64,000 bases of DNA from Roseateles saccharophilus (GTDB taxonomy: Bacteria; Pseudomonadota; Gammaproteobacteria; Burkholderiales; Burkholderiaceae_C), in the NCBI RefSeq assembly GCF_004342485.1, contig NZ_SMBU01000007.1, positions 124,001 through 188,000 on the forward strand, read 5' to 3'. A program made the position numbers and the translations under genes. Positions 14,741-26,357 of this stretch are shown here, piece after piece. The notes under the pieces were generated by a model, which saw only the letters and a list, made by a program, of their open reading frames with translations, had not been told where the DNA came from and searched no databases. Within the stretch, counting starts at the first letter, position 1; every line of letters begins with the position of its first letter.

Positions 14741-15511
14741 TCAGTGAGCCCCCGCCAGCTCGGTCGCCTCGGTGCCCATATAGGCCTCCAGCACCGCCGG
14801 ATGCCTGGACACCGTGGCGTAGTCGCCTTCGGCCAGCACGGCACCACGAGCCAGCACGGTGATGCGGTCGGCGATGCTCGACACCACCTTCATGTTGTGC
14901 TCCACCATCAGCACCGTGCGGCCCTCGGCCACGCGCTTGATGAGGGCGGTTACGCGGTCTACATCCTCGTGGCCCATGCCCTGCGTCGGCTCGTCCAGCA
15001 GCATCAGCTGCGGCTCCATGGCCATCGTCGCCGCGATCTCGAGGGCGCGCTTGCGGCCATAGGGCAGGTCGCCGGCCTTGAGCTGGGCCATGTCGCGCAG
15101 GTCCACCAGCTCCAGCAGCGCCAGCACCTTGGCGTCCAGCGTCTTCAGGCCGGTGAGGCCCCTCCAGAAATGGAAGCTCGTGCCGGTGAAGCGCTGCAGG
15201 CCGATGCGCACGTTCTCCAGCACCGTGAGGTGGGGGAAGACGGCCGAGATCTGGAAGCTGCGGATGACGCCGCGCCGCGCGATCTGCGCCGAGTTCTCGC
15301 CGGTGATGTCGTGGCCCGCGAACACGATGCGGCCGCGCGTGGGCGTGAGGAACTTGGTCAGCAGGTTGAAGCAGGTGGTCTTGCCGGCGCCGTTGGGGCC
15401 CAGCAGTGCGTGGATGTGGCCGCGCTGCACCTGCAGCTTGACCGAGTCCACGGCGGTGAAGCCTTTGAACTCCTTGGTCAGGTCTTGCGTCTCGAGGATG
15501 AATTCGCTCAT
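14741..15511 (-). CDS. livG: ABC transporter ATP-binding protein LivG (set 1)
   Basis: A 256-residue ATPase: Walker A GPNGAGKTTCFNLLT near residue 40, Q-loop IRRGVIRSFQ-type region, a divergent signature LPYGRKRALEIA (LivG proteins commonly have LxYG rather than LSGG), Walker B LMLLDEPTQGM, and the H-loop in VEHNMKVV. It pairs with LivF. ATG 15511 follows the alpha/beta hydrolase stop by 60 bp. I see no promoter in that gap, so it is probably read from the upstream set-2 transcript. Confidence 0.92.
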   Translation of the reverse strand: MSEFILETQDLTKEFKGFTAVDSVKLQVQRGHIHALLGPNGAGKTTCFNLLTKFLTPTRGRIVFAGHDITGENSAQIARRGVIRSFQISAVFPHLTVLENVRIGLQRFTGTSFHFWRGLTGLKTLDAKVLALLELVDLRDMAQLKAGDLPYGRKRALEIAATMAMEPQLMLLDEPTQGMGHEDVDRVTALIKRVAEGRTVLMVEHNMKVVSSIADRITVLARGAVLAEGDYATVSRHPAVLEAYMGTEATELAGAH

Positions 15512-15571
15512 GGACTTTGGGGTTGGCTGCGCGACTCTAGGCCCTGGGACCCGGGGCCGGCTTACGGGCAT

Positions 15572-16417
15572 TCACGGGGTGGCGGCGTCAGCGGCGAGGA
15601 AACGTTCGATCAGGCCGATCTGCTCCGGCGTGTTCAGGGCCGGCGCGTGGCCGCAGCCGGGGATCAACGCCACAGCCGCACGCGGGCCGCGCTCGCGCAT
15701 GGCCTGGGCGGTCTCGGCGGTCAGCAGCGTCGAGTCTTCGCCGCGCAGGCAGAGCACCGGCAGGTCGAGCTGGTCCCAGGCCTCCCACAGCAGATAGTCG
15801 TCGGGGTGGTGCTCGAACTGCGCCACCAGCGCCGGGTCGTAGTGTGTCGTCACGCGGCCGTCGGGCAGGCGGCGCAGGGAGTGTTCCGTCAGGTGGCGCC
15901 ACTGTGTGTCGCTCAGGTGACCGAAGCTGGCGTAGATCTCGCGGAAATAGGCCTCCAGCTCGGTCACCGTCGCGAAGCTTGGCGGCTGGCCGGCATAGGC
16001 TTTTATGCGCACCAGCGCCGGTGCGGCCAGCTCGGGGCCGTTGTCGTTGAGCACCAGGCGGCGGATGCGCCCGCGCAGCCGGGTTGCCGCACCCAGCGTG
16101 CCGATGGCGCCGCCCATGCTCGTGCCCACCCAGTGCACCTTCTGCAGGCCGAGCTGGTCCAGCAGGGCCTCGGCCTGCTCGACGTAGAAGTCCAGGCAGT
16201 ACTCGCGTGCCGGGTCCACGGCCCATTGCGACAGGCCGCGCCCCAGGGTGTCGGGGCAGACGACATGCCAGCGTGCGCTGAGCGCCGTGGCGAAGTCGTC
16301 GAAGTCGCGGCCGCTGCGGGCCAGGCCATGCCAGGCGATGACGGTCGGCGCGCCTGCGTCGCCCCATTCGGTGACGTGCAGCTCGCGGCCCAGGCAGTTG
16401 ACGTAGCGGGACCTCAT
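15572..16417 (-). CDS. Alpha/beta hydrolase embedded in the transporter operon
   Basis: A 281-residue alpha/beta-fold hydrolase. An oxyanion region (VIAWHGLARSGRDFDD) precedes the nucleophile elbow GTSMGG, then a probable acid residue in CLRGEDSTLL and a catalytic histidine in GCGHAPALN. It has no signal peptide, so it acts in the cytoplasm, presumably on an ester, lactone or similar bond in the imported compound. Its ATG overlaps the LivM-2 stop by 4 bases (ATGA), showing translational coupling and a functional link with the importer. The exact substrate is unknown. Longer upstream starts in this frame lie over livM and were rejected. Confidence 0.9.
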   Translation of the reverse strand: MRSRYVNCLGRELHVTEWGDAGAPTVIAWHGLARSGRDFDDFATALSARWHVVCPDTLGRGLSQWAVDPAREYCLDFYVEQAEALLDQLGLQKVHWVGTSMGGAIGTLGAATRLRGRIRRLVLNDNGPELAAPALVRIKAYAGQPPSFATVTELEAYFREIYASFGHLSDTQWRHLTEHSLRRLPDGRVTTHYDPALVAQFEHHPDDYLLWEAWDQLDLPVLCLRGEDSTLLTAETAQAMRERGPRAAVALIPGCGHAPALNTPEQIGLIERFLAADAATP

Positions 16418-17496
16418 GCTTTGACCCTCCTCCCTCGCGTCCAGGCCGCCAGCCGCAGCCGCCCGACGATGCCGCCGGGGAAGTGGTAGACGGCCAGCAC
16501 GAACAGCAGGCCCAGCCACAGCAGCCAGCGGTCGGGCGACACCAGCGTGCTGACGATCGGTACGCCTTCCACCAGGCTGCCGGCCCATTTCAGCAGCGCC
16601 TGCAGATAGTTCTGCGCGACGATGAAGAGCACGCTGCCGATGACGGCGCCGTAGATGGAGCCCATGCCGCCGATGACGACGATGAGCAGCAGGTCCAGCA
16701 TGATCTCCATGCTCATCGCCGTCTCCGGGCCGGTGTAGCGCAGCCACAGCGCCAGCAGTGCGCCGCCGCAGCAGGCCAGCAGGGCCGCGATGATGTTGGC
16801 GCCGGTGCGGTAGACGACAGGCCGGTAGCCGATGGCCTCGGCGCGGAACTCGTTCTCGCGGATGGCCTGCAGCACGCGGCCGAAGGGCGAGTTGACGATG
16901 CGCAGCAGCAGCAGGATCAGCGCGGCCACGGCGACGAACAGCAGGTAATAGGTCAGCAGCCGGCCGTCCAGCGTGACGCCTAGCAGCGGCTCGTCCATGA
17001 ACTCGGTCGAGGGCCGCAGGATCTCGGGCAGCTGGAAGTTCAGCCCGTCCTCGCCGCCGGTGAAGTCGCTCAGCTGCGACGCCAGCGTCATGAAGGCCGA
17101 GGCCACGGCCAGCGTGATCATCGCGAAGAAGATGGCCTTCACGCGCAGGCTGGCAAGGCCCATCGCCAGTGCCAGCACGGCGCTCAGCGCGAGGGCCGCG
17201 GCGAAGCCGATGGCGAGCGACGCCCAGTCCGAACCCAGCCGCGTCGATGCGATCGCGATGCCGTAGGCACCGATGCCGACGAACATCGTGTGCGCGAAGC
17301 TGACGATGCCGGTATAGCCCAGCAGCAGGTCGTAACTGGCGACGAGCAGGATGAAGACGATGATCTTGGCCGCGACGTTCAGCGCCTGCGTGCCGGGGAA
17401 GATGAAGGGCGCGCCGAGCAGGCCGATGAAGCAGGCGATCAGCAGCGCGGCCAGGACGCGGCTGCGCGGCAGGTCGTGGGACAGCAGCGCGCGCAT
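16414..17496 (-). CDS. livM: Branched-chain-type ABC transporter permease LivM (set 2)
   Basis: A 360-residue HAAT permease, larger than set-1 LivM because of an extra loop after helix 5. Landmarks are LLGYTGIVSFAHTMFVGIGA, DFTGGEDGLNFQLP and SPFGRVLQAIRENEFRAEAIG. The basic tail RLRLAAWTRGRRVKA is cytoplasmic. The start codon at 17496 shares one base with the LivH-2 stop (TGATG), a re-initiation arrangement. It is followed by the coupled hydrolase. Confidence 0.92.
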   Translation of the reverse strand: MRALLSHDLPRSRVLAALLIACFIGLLGAPFIFPGTQALNVAAKIIVFILLVASYDLLLGYTGIVSFAHTMFVGIGAYGIAIASTRLGSDWASLAIGFAAALALSAVLALAMGLASLRVKAIFFAMITLAVASAFMTLASQLSDFTGGEDGLNFQLPEILRPSTEFMDEPLLGVTLDGRLLTYYLLFVAVAALILLLLRIVNSPFGRVLQAIRENEFRAEAIGYRPVVYRTGANIIAALLACCGGALLALWLRYTGPETAMSMEIMLDLLLIVVIGGMGSIYGAVIGSVLFIVAQNYLQALLKWAGSLVEGVPIVSTLVSPDRWLLWLGLLFVLAVYHFPGGIVGRLRLAAWTRGRRVKA

Positions 17497-18470
17497 CACT
17501 TGGCTCCCACCGGATAGAGGCCCTGGGGCCGCCACAGCAGGATGGCGACCATCAGCCCGATGTTGGAGAACAGCGCCGCCTTGGGGGCGATGAAGCCGGC
17601 GTAGTTGGCCACCAGGCCCACCAGCAGCGCGCCGACCAGGCAGCCCACGGTGGAGCCCAGGCCGCCGATGATGATGACGATGAAGAGCAGCAGGTTGACC
17701 TGGGCGCCGATCTGCGGCGTGACGCCCTGCTGCACCAGGCCCCACAGCACGCCGCCCAGGCCGGCCAGCGCCGAGCCGGCGACGAAGACGCCGACGAAGA
17801 GGCGCCGGATGCGGTAGCCGAGGGCCTCGACCATCTCGCGGTCCTGCACGCCGGCGCGGATCAGCAGGCCGATCTTGGTGCGGTTCAGCACCAGCAGCAG
17901 CGCGACCAGCACGACGATGCCGATGGCCATCGCCAGCAGGCGGAACTTCTCGACCGCCACGTCGCCGACCAGGAAGATGCCGCGCAGCGTCTCGGGCATG
18001 GGCAGCGGGATGAGCTGGGCGCCCCAGCTCGCCTTGATGAGCTCCTCGCCGATGATCATGCCGCCCATCGTGATGAGGATCTGCTTCAGGTGCTGGCCGT
18101 AGACGGGCCGGACGAGGACGCGCTCGAAGACGACGCCCACGGCGGCGGCGATGGCCATGCCGGCGAGGCAGGCGGCGGCCAGTGCGCTGAGGTTGGCGGC
18201 GACGCTTTCGCTGCTGGCCCAGGGGGCGAGGGCGGCGAGCACGGTGGTGGCCATGAAGGCGCCCAGCGCGATGAAGACGCCGTGGCCGAAGTTCAACACG
18301 TCCATCAGGCCGAACACCAGGGTCAGGCCGGAGGCGATGACGAAGATGATGAGGCCCATGGCGAGGCCGGCCAGGGTCAGGTTGAGCCAGGTGCTGGGGC
18401 TGCCGGTGAGGGGCAGGGCCAGCAGCATCAGCGCGGCGAGGAGGGCCAAGGGTTTGGGGTCGAGTTTCAT
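17496..18470 (-). CDS. livH: Branched-chain-type ABC transporter permease LivH (set 2)
   Basis: A 324-residue permease with an extra N-terminal helix (PLALLAALMLLALPLTG) before the usual LivH core (GLAMGLIIFVIASGLTLVFG, LMDVLNFGHGVFIALGAFMA). The C-terminal loop FIVIIIGGLGSTVGCLVGAL is typical. ATG 18470 (MKLDPKPLALL) was chosen; the frame extends further upstream but without family similarity. There is a 49-bp gap from LivF-2. Confidence 0.92.
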   Translation of the reverse strand: MKLDPKPLALLAALMLLALPLTGSPSTWLNLTLAGLAMGLIIFVIASGLTLVFGLMDVLNFGHGVFIALGAFMATTVLAALAPWASSESVAANLSALAAACLAGMAIAAAVGVVFERVLVRPVYGQHLKQILITMGGMIIGEELIKASWGAQLIPLPMPETLRGIFLVGDVAVEKFRLLAMAIGIVVLVALLLVLNRTKIGLLIRAGVQDREMVEALGYRIRRLFVGVFVAGSALAGLGGVLWGLVQQGVTPQIGAQVNLLLFIVIIIGGLGSTVGCLVGALLVGLVANYAGFIAPKAALFSNIGLMVAILLWRPQGLYPVGAK

Positions 18471-18519
18471 GCGCCTGCCTCGAATGACTCGGGCCCTGGC
18501 ATCAAGCAGGGGATGGAAC

Positions 18520-19254
18520 TCATTGATGCGCCCCCAACGACAGCCCCAGCAGCCGCTGCTGCAACTCCGTATCTGCAATCAACGCAGCCATCGCCCCGCG
18601 ATGCACGACCTTGCCGTCGTCCATCACCGCCACCCGGTCGCCCAGCTCCGCCGCGACGCGGAAGTTCTGTTCCACCAGCAGCACCGTCGTCCCCGCCTCA
18701 GCCTTCACCGATCGCAGCGCCTCGATCAGGTTCAGCACGATGGCCGGCGCCAGACCCTTGCTGGGCTCGTCGATGACGAGCAGCTCGCGCGGCTCGATCA
18801 GCGCGCGGGCAATCGCCAGCATCTGCTTCTGGCCGCCCGACAGCTTGCCGGCCGGATGGCCCCAGAAGGTCTTCAGCGCCGGGAAGAAGCCGAACAGCCA
18901 GTCCAGCCGCGCCGTGTCCAACTCGGCCAGCTTCCTGGCCCGACGAGCCGCCAGCAGCAGGTTCTCGGCCACCGTCAGCTCGCCGAACACGCCCATGGTT
19001 TCCGGTACATAGGCGATGCCGCGCGCGGCGATAGCGGGCGTGGCGAGCTGGGTGATGTCTTCGCCCTTGAAGCTCACCGTGCCACGGCTGGCCGTCCACA
19101 GGCCCATCAGCGTGCGCAGCGTGCTGGTCTTGCCGGCGCCGTTGCGGCCTAGCAGCATGGTCACCTGGCCGGCCGGCACCTCGAGGTCCACGCCGTGCAG
19201 GATGTGATACGCGCCGACGTGGGTATGGACACCGCGGAGTTCCAGCAGGTTCAT
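18520..19254 (-). CDS. livF: ABC transporter ATP-binding protein LivF (set 2)
   Basis: A 244-residue ATPase with canonical Walker A GRNGAGKTSTLRTLMG, signature LSGGQKQMLAIARAL, Walker B ELLVIDEPSKGLAP and H-loop VLLVEQNF. It pairs with LivG-2. Its start overlaps the LivG-2 stop by 4 bases (ATGA). The intact Walker lysine contrasts with LivF of set 1. Confidence 0.92.
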   Translation of the reverse strand: MNLLELRGVHTHVGAYHILHGVDLEVPAGQVTMLLGRNGAGKTSTLRTLMGLWTASRGTVSFKGEDITQLATPAIAARGIAYVPETMGVFGELTVAENLLLAARRARKLAELDTARLDWLFGFFPALKTFWGHPAGKLSGGQKQMLAIARALIEPRELLVIDEPSKGLAPAIVLNLIEALRSVKAEAGTTVLLVEQNFRVAAELGDRVAVMDDGKVVHRGAMAALIADTELQQRLLGLSLGAHQ

Positions 19255-19994
19255 GCGGCGACTCCGAGGTAGGCCTCTTGCACGATGGGCGAAGCGATGA
19301 CCGTCGCCGGGTCGCCATCGGCCACCAGCCGGCCCTGGTGCAGCACGATGATGCGGTCGGCCAGCTCGCGCACGACGTCCATCTTGTGTTCCACCAGCAG
19401 CAGCGTGTGGCGCTTCTCGGCCTTCAGCGCGCGGATCAGGTCCAGCACCACGGGCACCTCGTCCACGCTCATGCCGGCCGTCGGTTCGTCGAAGAGATAG
19501 ACCTTGGGGTCGAGCGCGATCAGCATCGCCACCTCGAGCTTGCGCTGGTCGCCATGCGGCAGGCTGGCGGCGAGGTCGTCGGCGCGCGAGGCGAGGCGCA
19601 CGCGCTCGAGGATGGTGCGCGCCTCGGCGATCAGCTCGCGGTGCGACAGCCACACCGACAGCAGCTTCAGCCCCTTGCGATGCCGCGCTTGCACGGCCAG
19701 GCGCACGTTCTCCAGCACGCTCAGGTGGGCGAACAGCTGCGTCAGCTGGAAGGCCCGGCCCAGGCCGCGGCGCGTGCGCACCGGGGCCGGCTGGTCGCTC
19801 AGGTTCTCGCCGTCCAGCCAGACCTCGCCGCTGCTCGCGGGCAGCTGGCCCGAGATCAGGTTGAAATAGGTCGTCTTGCCCGCGCCATTGGGGCCGACGA
19901 TGGCCGTCAGCGTGCCGGGCTGGAAGGCGCAGGACACGCCGTCGACGGCCACATGGCCGCCGAAGCGGATCGTCAGGTTCTTGGTTTCGAGCAC
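19251..19994 (-). CDS. livG: ABC transporter ATP-binding protein LivG (set 2)
   Basis: A 247-residue ATPase: Walker A GPNGAGKTTYFNLISG, a divergent signature LPHGDQRKLEVAMLI, Walker B KVYLFDEPTAGMSVDE and H-loop LLVEHKMDVV. It starts 16 bp after the binding-protein stop and overlaps livF-2 by 4 bases. This places the whole set (binding protein, G, F, H, M, hydrolase) in one tight operon. Confidence 0.92.
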   Translation of the reverse strand: MLETKNLTIRFGGHVAVDGVSCAFQPGTLTAIVGPNGAGKTTYFNLISGQLPASSGEVWLDGENLSDQPAPVRTRRGLGRAFQLTQLFAHLSVLENVRLAVQARHRKGLKLLSVWLSHRELIAEARTILERVRLASRADDLAASLPHGDQRKLEVAMLIALDPKVYLFDEPTAGMSVDEVPVVLDLIRALKAEKRHTLLLVEHKMDVVRELADRIIVLHQGRLVADGDPATVIASPIVQEAYLGVAA

Positions 19995-20010
19995 GGGCCG
20001 TCGTCCGCAA

Positions 20011-21216
20011 TCAGCGCTTGTTGCGGATGGGCACGTTCATCTCTTCGGGCTTGATCTCCCGCACCAGCTCCGGCACGCCCCAGGGGAAGGCCGGGTCCAC
20101 CTTGATCTTGAAGTGGTACATGGACTGCATGGCCTGGTGGTCCTCGGCGCGGAAGGTCATCCGGCCCTTGGGCGTCTCGAAGCTCATGCCTTCCATGGTC
20201 TTGATGAGCTTGTTGGTCGTCGTGTCGCCGCCGGTCTTCTTCAGCGCTTCGACCAGGGCGATGGCCGCGCTCATGCCGCCGGCCGTGAAGAAGTCGGGCG
20301 GGGTCTTCCACTGCTTGTAGTGGTTGGACACCAGCCACTCGTTGACCGGGTTCTTCGGGATGCCGAAGTAGTAGTAGGTCGCACCCTCCATGCCCGGGAA
20401 CTGCTTGTAGGCGGCCATGGCCGGCAGGATGTTGCCGCCCGAGCCGACGGCGATGCCATAGCGCTTTTGCAGGTCCAGCGCGGCCAGCGCGCCGAAGGGC
20501 GTGGTCGCACCCGCCCACACGACGGCGATGACCTTGGGGCCGGGCTTGTCCTTGAGCGCATCCACCAGGCGCTGGATGCCGGCGGTGAAATCGGTCGTCT
20601 GCGTGGGCAGGTATTCCTCGTGGACGATCCTGGCCTTCTTCAGCGCTTCCTTGTAGGCCTTCACGGCGTCGCGGCCGAAGGCGTAGTCCTGGGCCAGGAT
20701 GCCGATGTTCAGGCCGGCGATGTCCGAGGCCACCGCGTTGCCGATGGCGTCCTGCGAGGAGTTGCGGCCGGTGCGGAAGATGTACTTGTTCCACTTGTCG
20801 CCGGTGATGGAGTCGGCCACGGCGGGCTCCACGAGCAGGATCTTCTTGTACTCCTCGGCCACCGGCAGCATGGCCAGGGCCACGCCGCTGGACGAGGGGC
20901 CGACGGCGATGTCGGCCTTGTCGTCGCCATAGGCGGCGGCCAGCAGGCTCTTGCCCACGTCGGGCTTGCCCTGGTCGTCCTTCTCGATGACGACGATCTT
21001 CTTGCCGGCCACGGTCATCGTGCCGCCGGTGGCGTAGTCCAGGCCCATCATGAAGCCGGTCTGCGTCTGCTTGCCATAGGCCTCCAGCGGGCCGGTCTTG
21101 CTGTAGACGTGGGCGATGCGGATTTCATTGCCGGCGGCCAGCGCGAGGCCGGTGGTGACCAGCGTGACGGCGGCGAGCGCGAGGCGGCGCGTCACAACGG
21201 ACGTGATGGGGCGCAT
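20011..21216 (-). CDS. ABC transporter periplasmic substrate-binding protein (set 2)
   Basis: A 401-residue Peripla_BP_6 protein with a signal peptide (about residues 1-28, RRLALAAVTLVTTGLALAAG). The mature domain starts NEIRIAHVYSKTGPLEAYGK, the pattern of amino-acid, amide or aromatic-compound binding proteins; YYYFGIPKNPVNEW lies in the second lobe. It is first in the operon, downstream of a -24/-12 promoter at 21278-21295. Its leader, CAGGAGACAAGCC, is identical to that of the TonB receptor gene. A ligand imported by this system, possibly after TonB-dependent outer-membrane passage, is inferred from context. Confidence 0.9.
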   Translation of the reverse strand: MRPITSVVTRRLALAAVTLVTTGLALAAGNEIRIAHVYSKTGPLEAYGKQTQTGFMMGLDYATGGTMTVAGKKIVVIEKDDQGKPDVGKSLLAAAYGDDKADIAVGPSSSGVALAMLPVAEEYKKILLVEPAVADSITGDKWNKYIFRTGRNSSQDAIGNAVASDIAGLNIGILAQDYAFGRDAVKAYKEALKKARIVHEEYLPTQTTDFTAGIQRLVDALKDKPGPKVIAVVWAGATTPFGALAALDLQKRYGIAVGSGGNILPAMAAYKQFPGMEGATYYYFGIPKNPVNEWLVSNHYKQWKTPPDFFTAGGMSAAIALVEALKKTGGDTTTNKLIKTMEGMSFETPKGRMTFRAEDHQAMQSMYHFKIKVDPAFPWGVPELVREIKPEEMNVPIRNKR

Positions 21217-21277
21217 GGGCTTGTCTCCTGAAGTTCGTTTTTCACACTGCTCTGTCGGCAGACGGTGTCTTCCCTTT

Positions 21278-21295
21278 TTGCAAGGGCCGTGCCCG
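21278..21295 (-). promoter_or_regulatory. Sigma-54 (-24/-12) promoter for the ABC operon
   Basis: On the minus strand the sequence reads GGGCACGGCCCTTGCA, i.e. GG-N10-GC with the CACG and TTGC context of sigma-54 promoters (consensus TGGCACG-N4-TTGC). The GG lies at 21292-21293 and the GC at 21280-21281, about 60-65 bp before the binding-protein ATG at 21216. An enhancer-dependent activator is encoded immediately upstream. Confidence 0.72.
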
Positions 21296-21368
21296 GCGGG
21301 GAAGGGGGCGCCGGGGCGGTTTTTCTGCGGGTTGTCCCGAGGTTTCTGGCCGTTAGGGACGGTGCGAG

Positions 21369-21378
21369 TGTCCGAAAT

Positions 21379-21382
<4 letters not shown>
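21369..21382 (+). promoter_or_regulatory. Candidate activator-binding element (copy 1)
   Basis: TGTCCGAAATTCAG, beginning 76 bp upstream of the -24 GG of the ABC-operon promoter and overlapping the last codons and stop of the activator gene. A version matching at 11 of 14 positions (25251-25264) begins at exactly the same distance from the second sigma-54 promoter. The spacing suits an upstream activating sequence for the sigma-54 activator; binding is inferred. Confidence 0.5.
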
Positions 21383-22872
<1,490 letters not shown>

Positions 22873-22916
22873 GGCCGCGGCAATGTACCGCGGCCAGGCC
22901 AGCGTGGGTCCCGCCA

Positions 22917-25112
<2,196 letters not shown>

Positions 25113-25159
25113 GGCTTGTCTCCTGGTTGTGTATGTCGTGTCGGATGCCAGGCGCCAAA

Positions 25160-25177
25160 GCGCAAAAGCCGTGCCCG
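25160..25177 (-). promoter_or_regulatory. Sigma-54 (-24/-12) promoter for the TonB receptor
   Basis: The minus strand reads GGGCACGGCTTTTGCG, a GG-N10-GC element (GG 25174-25175, GC 25162-25163) nearly identical to the promoter at 21278-21295 (GGGCACGGCCCTTGCA). Transcription would begin around 25150, giving a leader of about 38 bases with the CAGGAGACAAGCC ribosome-binding region. Confidence 0.72.
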
Positions 25178-25250
25178 CGCCAGAACGGGGCGGATCGGGT
25201 GGAAACCCTTGCGCGCTTACCCGCGGTTTTGCTGCCTGCAAGGCCGGCAC

Positions 25251-25264
25251 TGTCCGGAGATCAG
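25251..25264 (+). promoter_or_regulatory. Candidate activator-binding element (copy 2)
   Basis: TGTCCGGAGATCAG starts 76 bp upstream of the -24 GG of the TonB promoter, the same spacing as copy 1. Further upstream, CTGTC and GACAG arms flank GTCGGCAGAC (25291-25300), a 10-mer that also occurs at 21254-21263, near the transcription start of the ABC operon. The same intergenic region serves the divergent hydrolase at 25386, for which I found no -24/-12 promoter. Confidence 0.5.
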
Positions 25265-25385
25265 CCAATGCGGGGGGCGGCCGCTGTCCAGTCGGCAGAC
25301 AGGAGCGCCGGCATCGGCCGGCCCATACCCAGGGAATCGGCTCGCCGATATGCTGCGCCGCTGCCCCAACCCCCGGAGACCCGTG

Positions 25386-26318
25386 ATGCCCAAGCGCCTG
25401 CTTTCCGTTGCCCTCGCCCTGGCCTTCAGCGCCAGCACCGCCCTGGCCGCCGGCCCCCAGCTCAAGGGCCAGGCGCCCGGCTGGTATCGCCTGCAGCTGG
25501 GGGACTTCGAGATCACCGCCCTCAACGACGGCGTGCTGGACCTGCCCGTGGACAAGCTGCTGCAGCAGCCCGCGGCCAACACCGTGCGCGCGCTGCAGCA
25601 TGCCTATCTCGGCCTGCCGCTCGAGACCTCGGTCAACGCCTACCTCGTCAACACCGGCGGCAAGCTCGTGCTCGTCGACACCGGCACCGCCGGCCTGTTC
25701 GGGCCGACCGCCGGCCGCATGCTGGACAACCTCAAGGCCTCGGGTTATGCGCCCGAGCAGGTCGACGAGATCGTCATCACGCACATGCACGGCGACCACA
25801 TCGGCGGCGCGGCCGCGACGGTGTTCCCGAACGCGACGCTGCGCCTGGACAAGCGCGACAGCGACTTCTGGCTGGCGCCCGAGCAGGTTGCGAAGAACGG
25901 CGACGGTGGCAAGGCTATCGCTGCCATCGTCAAGGGCTTTGCCGACGCGGGCCGTTTCAAGCCCTTCGAGGGCAGCCAGGCCGGCGTCGAGATCGTGCCC
26001 GGCGTGAAGGCCTACCCCGCCTACGGCCACACGCCCGGTCACAGCAACTACGTCGCCGAGAGCCAGGGCCAGAAGATCATGTTCTGGGGCGACCTGATGC
26101 ATGTCGCCGCGGTGCAGTTCCCCAAGCCCGCGGTGACCGTCAAATTCGACTCCGACCCCAAGGCCGCTGCACCCGCACGCGAGAAGGCTTACGCCGCCGC
26201 AGCCCAGGGCGGCTACTACGTCGCCGTGGCCCACGTCAGCTTCCCCGGCATCGGCCACCTGCGCGCGGACGGCAAGGGCTACGACTGGCTGCCGGTCAAT
26301 TACTCGACCAACCGCTGA
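25386..26318 (+). CDS. Exported metallo-beta-lactamase-fold hydrolase
   Basis: A 310-residue protein with a signal peptide (KRLLSVALALAFSASTALAA) and an MBL fold. The metal site is THMHGDHIGG (H133, H135, D137, H138), with further ligands likely in YGHTPGHSNY and MFWGDLMH. It resembles periplasmic MBL proteins related to lactonases, not clinical beta-lactamases; the substrate is unknown. It is transcribed divergently from the TonB receptor, sharing a 273-bp intergenic region with the second activator element. It could act on the same compound before import, which is inference from position. ATG 25386 follows a GGAGACCC ribosome-binding site. Confidence 0.9.
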   Translation: MPKRLLSVALALAFSASTALAAGPQLKGQAPGWYRLQLGDFEITALNDGVLDLPVDKLLQQPAANTVRALQHAYLGLPLETSVNAYLVNTGGKLVLVDTGTAGLFGPTAGRMLDNLKASGYAPEQVDEIVITHMHGDHIGGAAATVFPNATLRLDKRDSDFWLAPEQVAKNGDGGKAIAAIVKGFADAGRFKPFEGSQAGVEIVPGVKAYPAYGHTPGHSNYVAESQGQKIMFWGDLMHVAAVQFPKPAVTVKFDSDPKAAAPAREKAYAAAAQGGYYVAVAHVSFPGIGHLRADGKGYDWLPVNYSTNR

Positions 26319-26357
26319 AACAGGCTGCCCGGGCGGCGATGCGCCGCCGCCCGCCCG

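Noticed and set aside
25113-25385. A sigma-54 promoter for the divergent MBL hydrolase
   Set aside because: No plus-strand GG-N10-GC with GGCAC/TTGC context was found; near matches have spacings of 8, 9 or 11.
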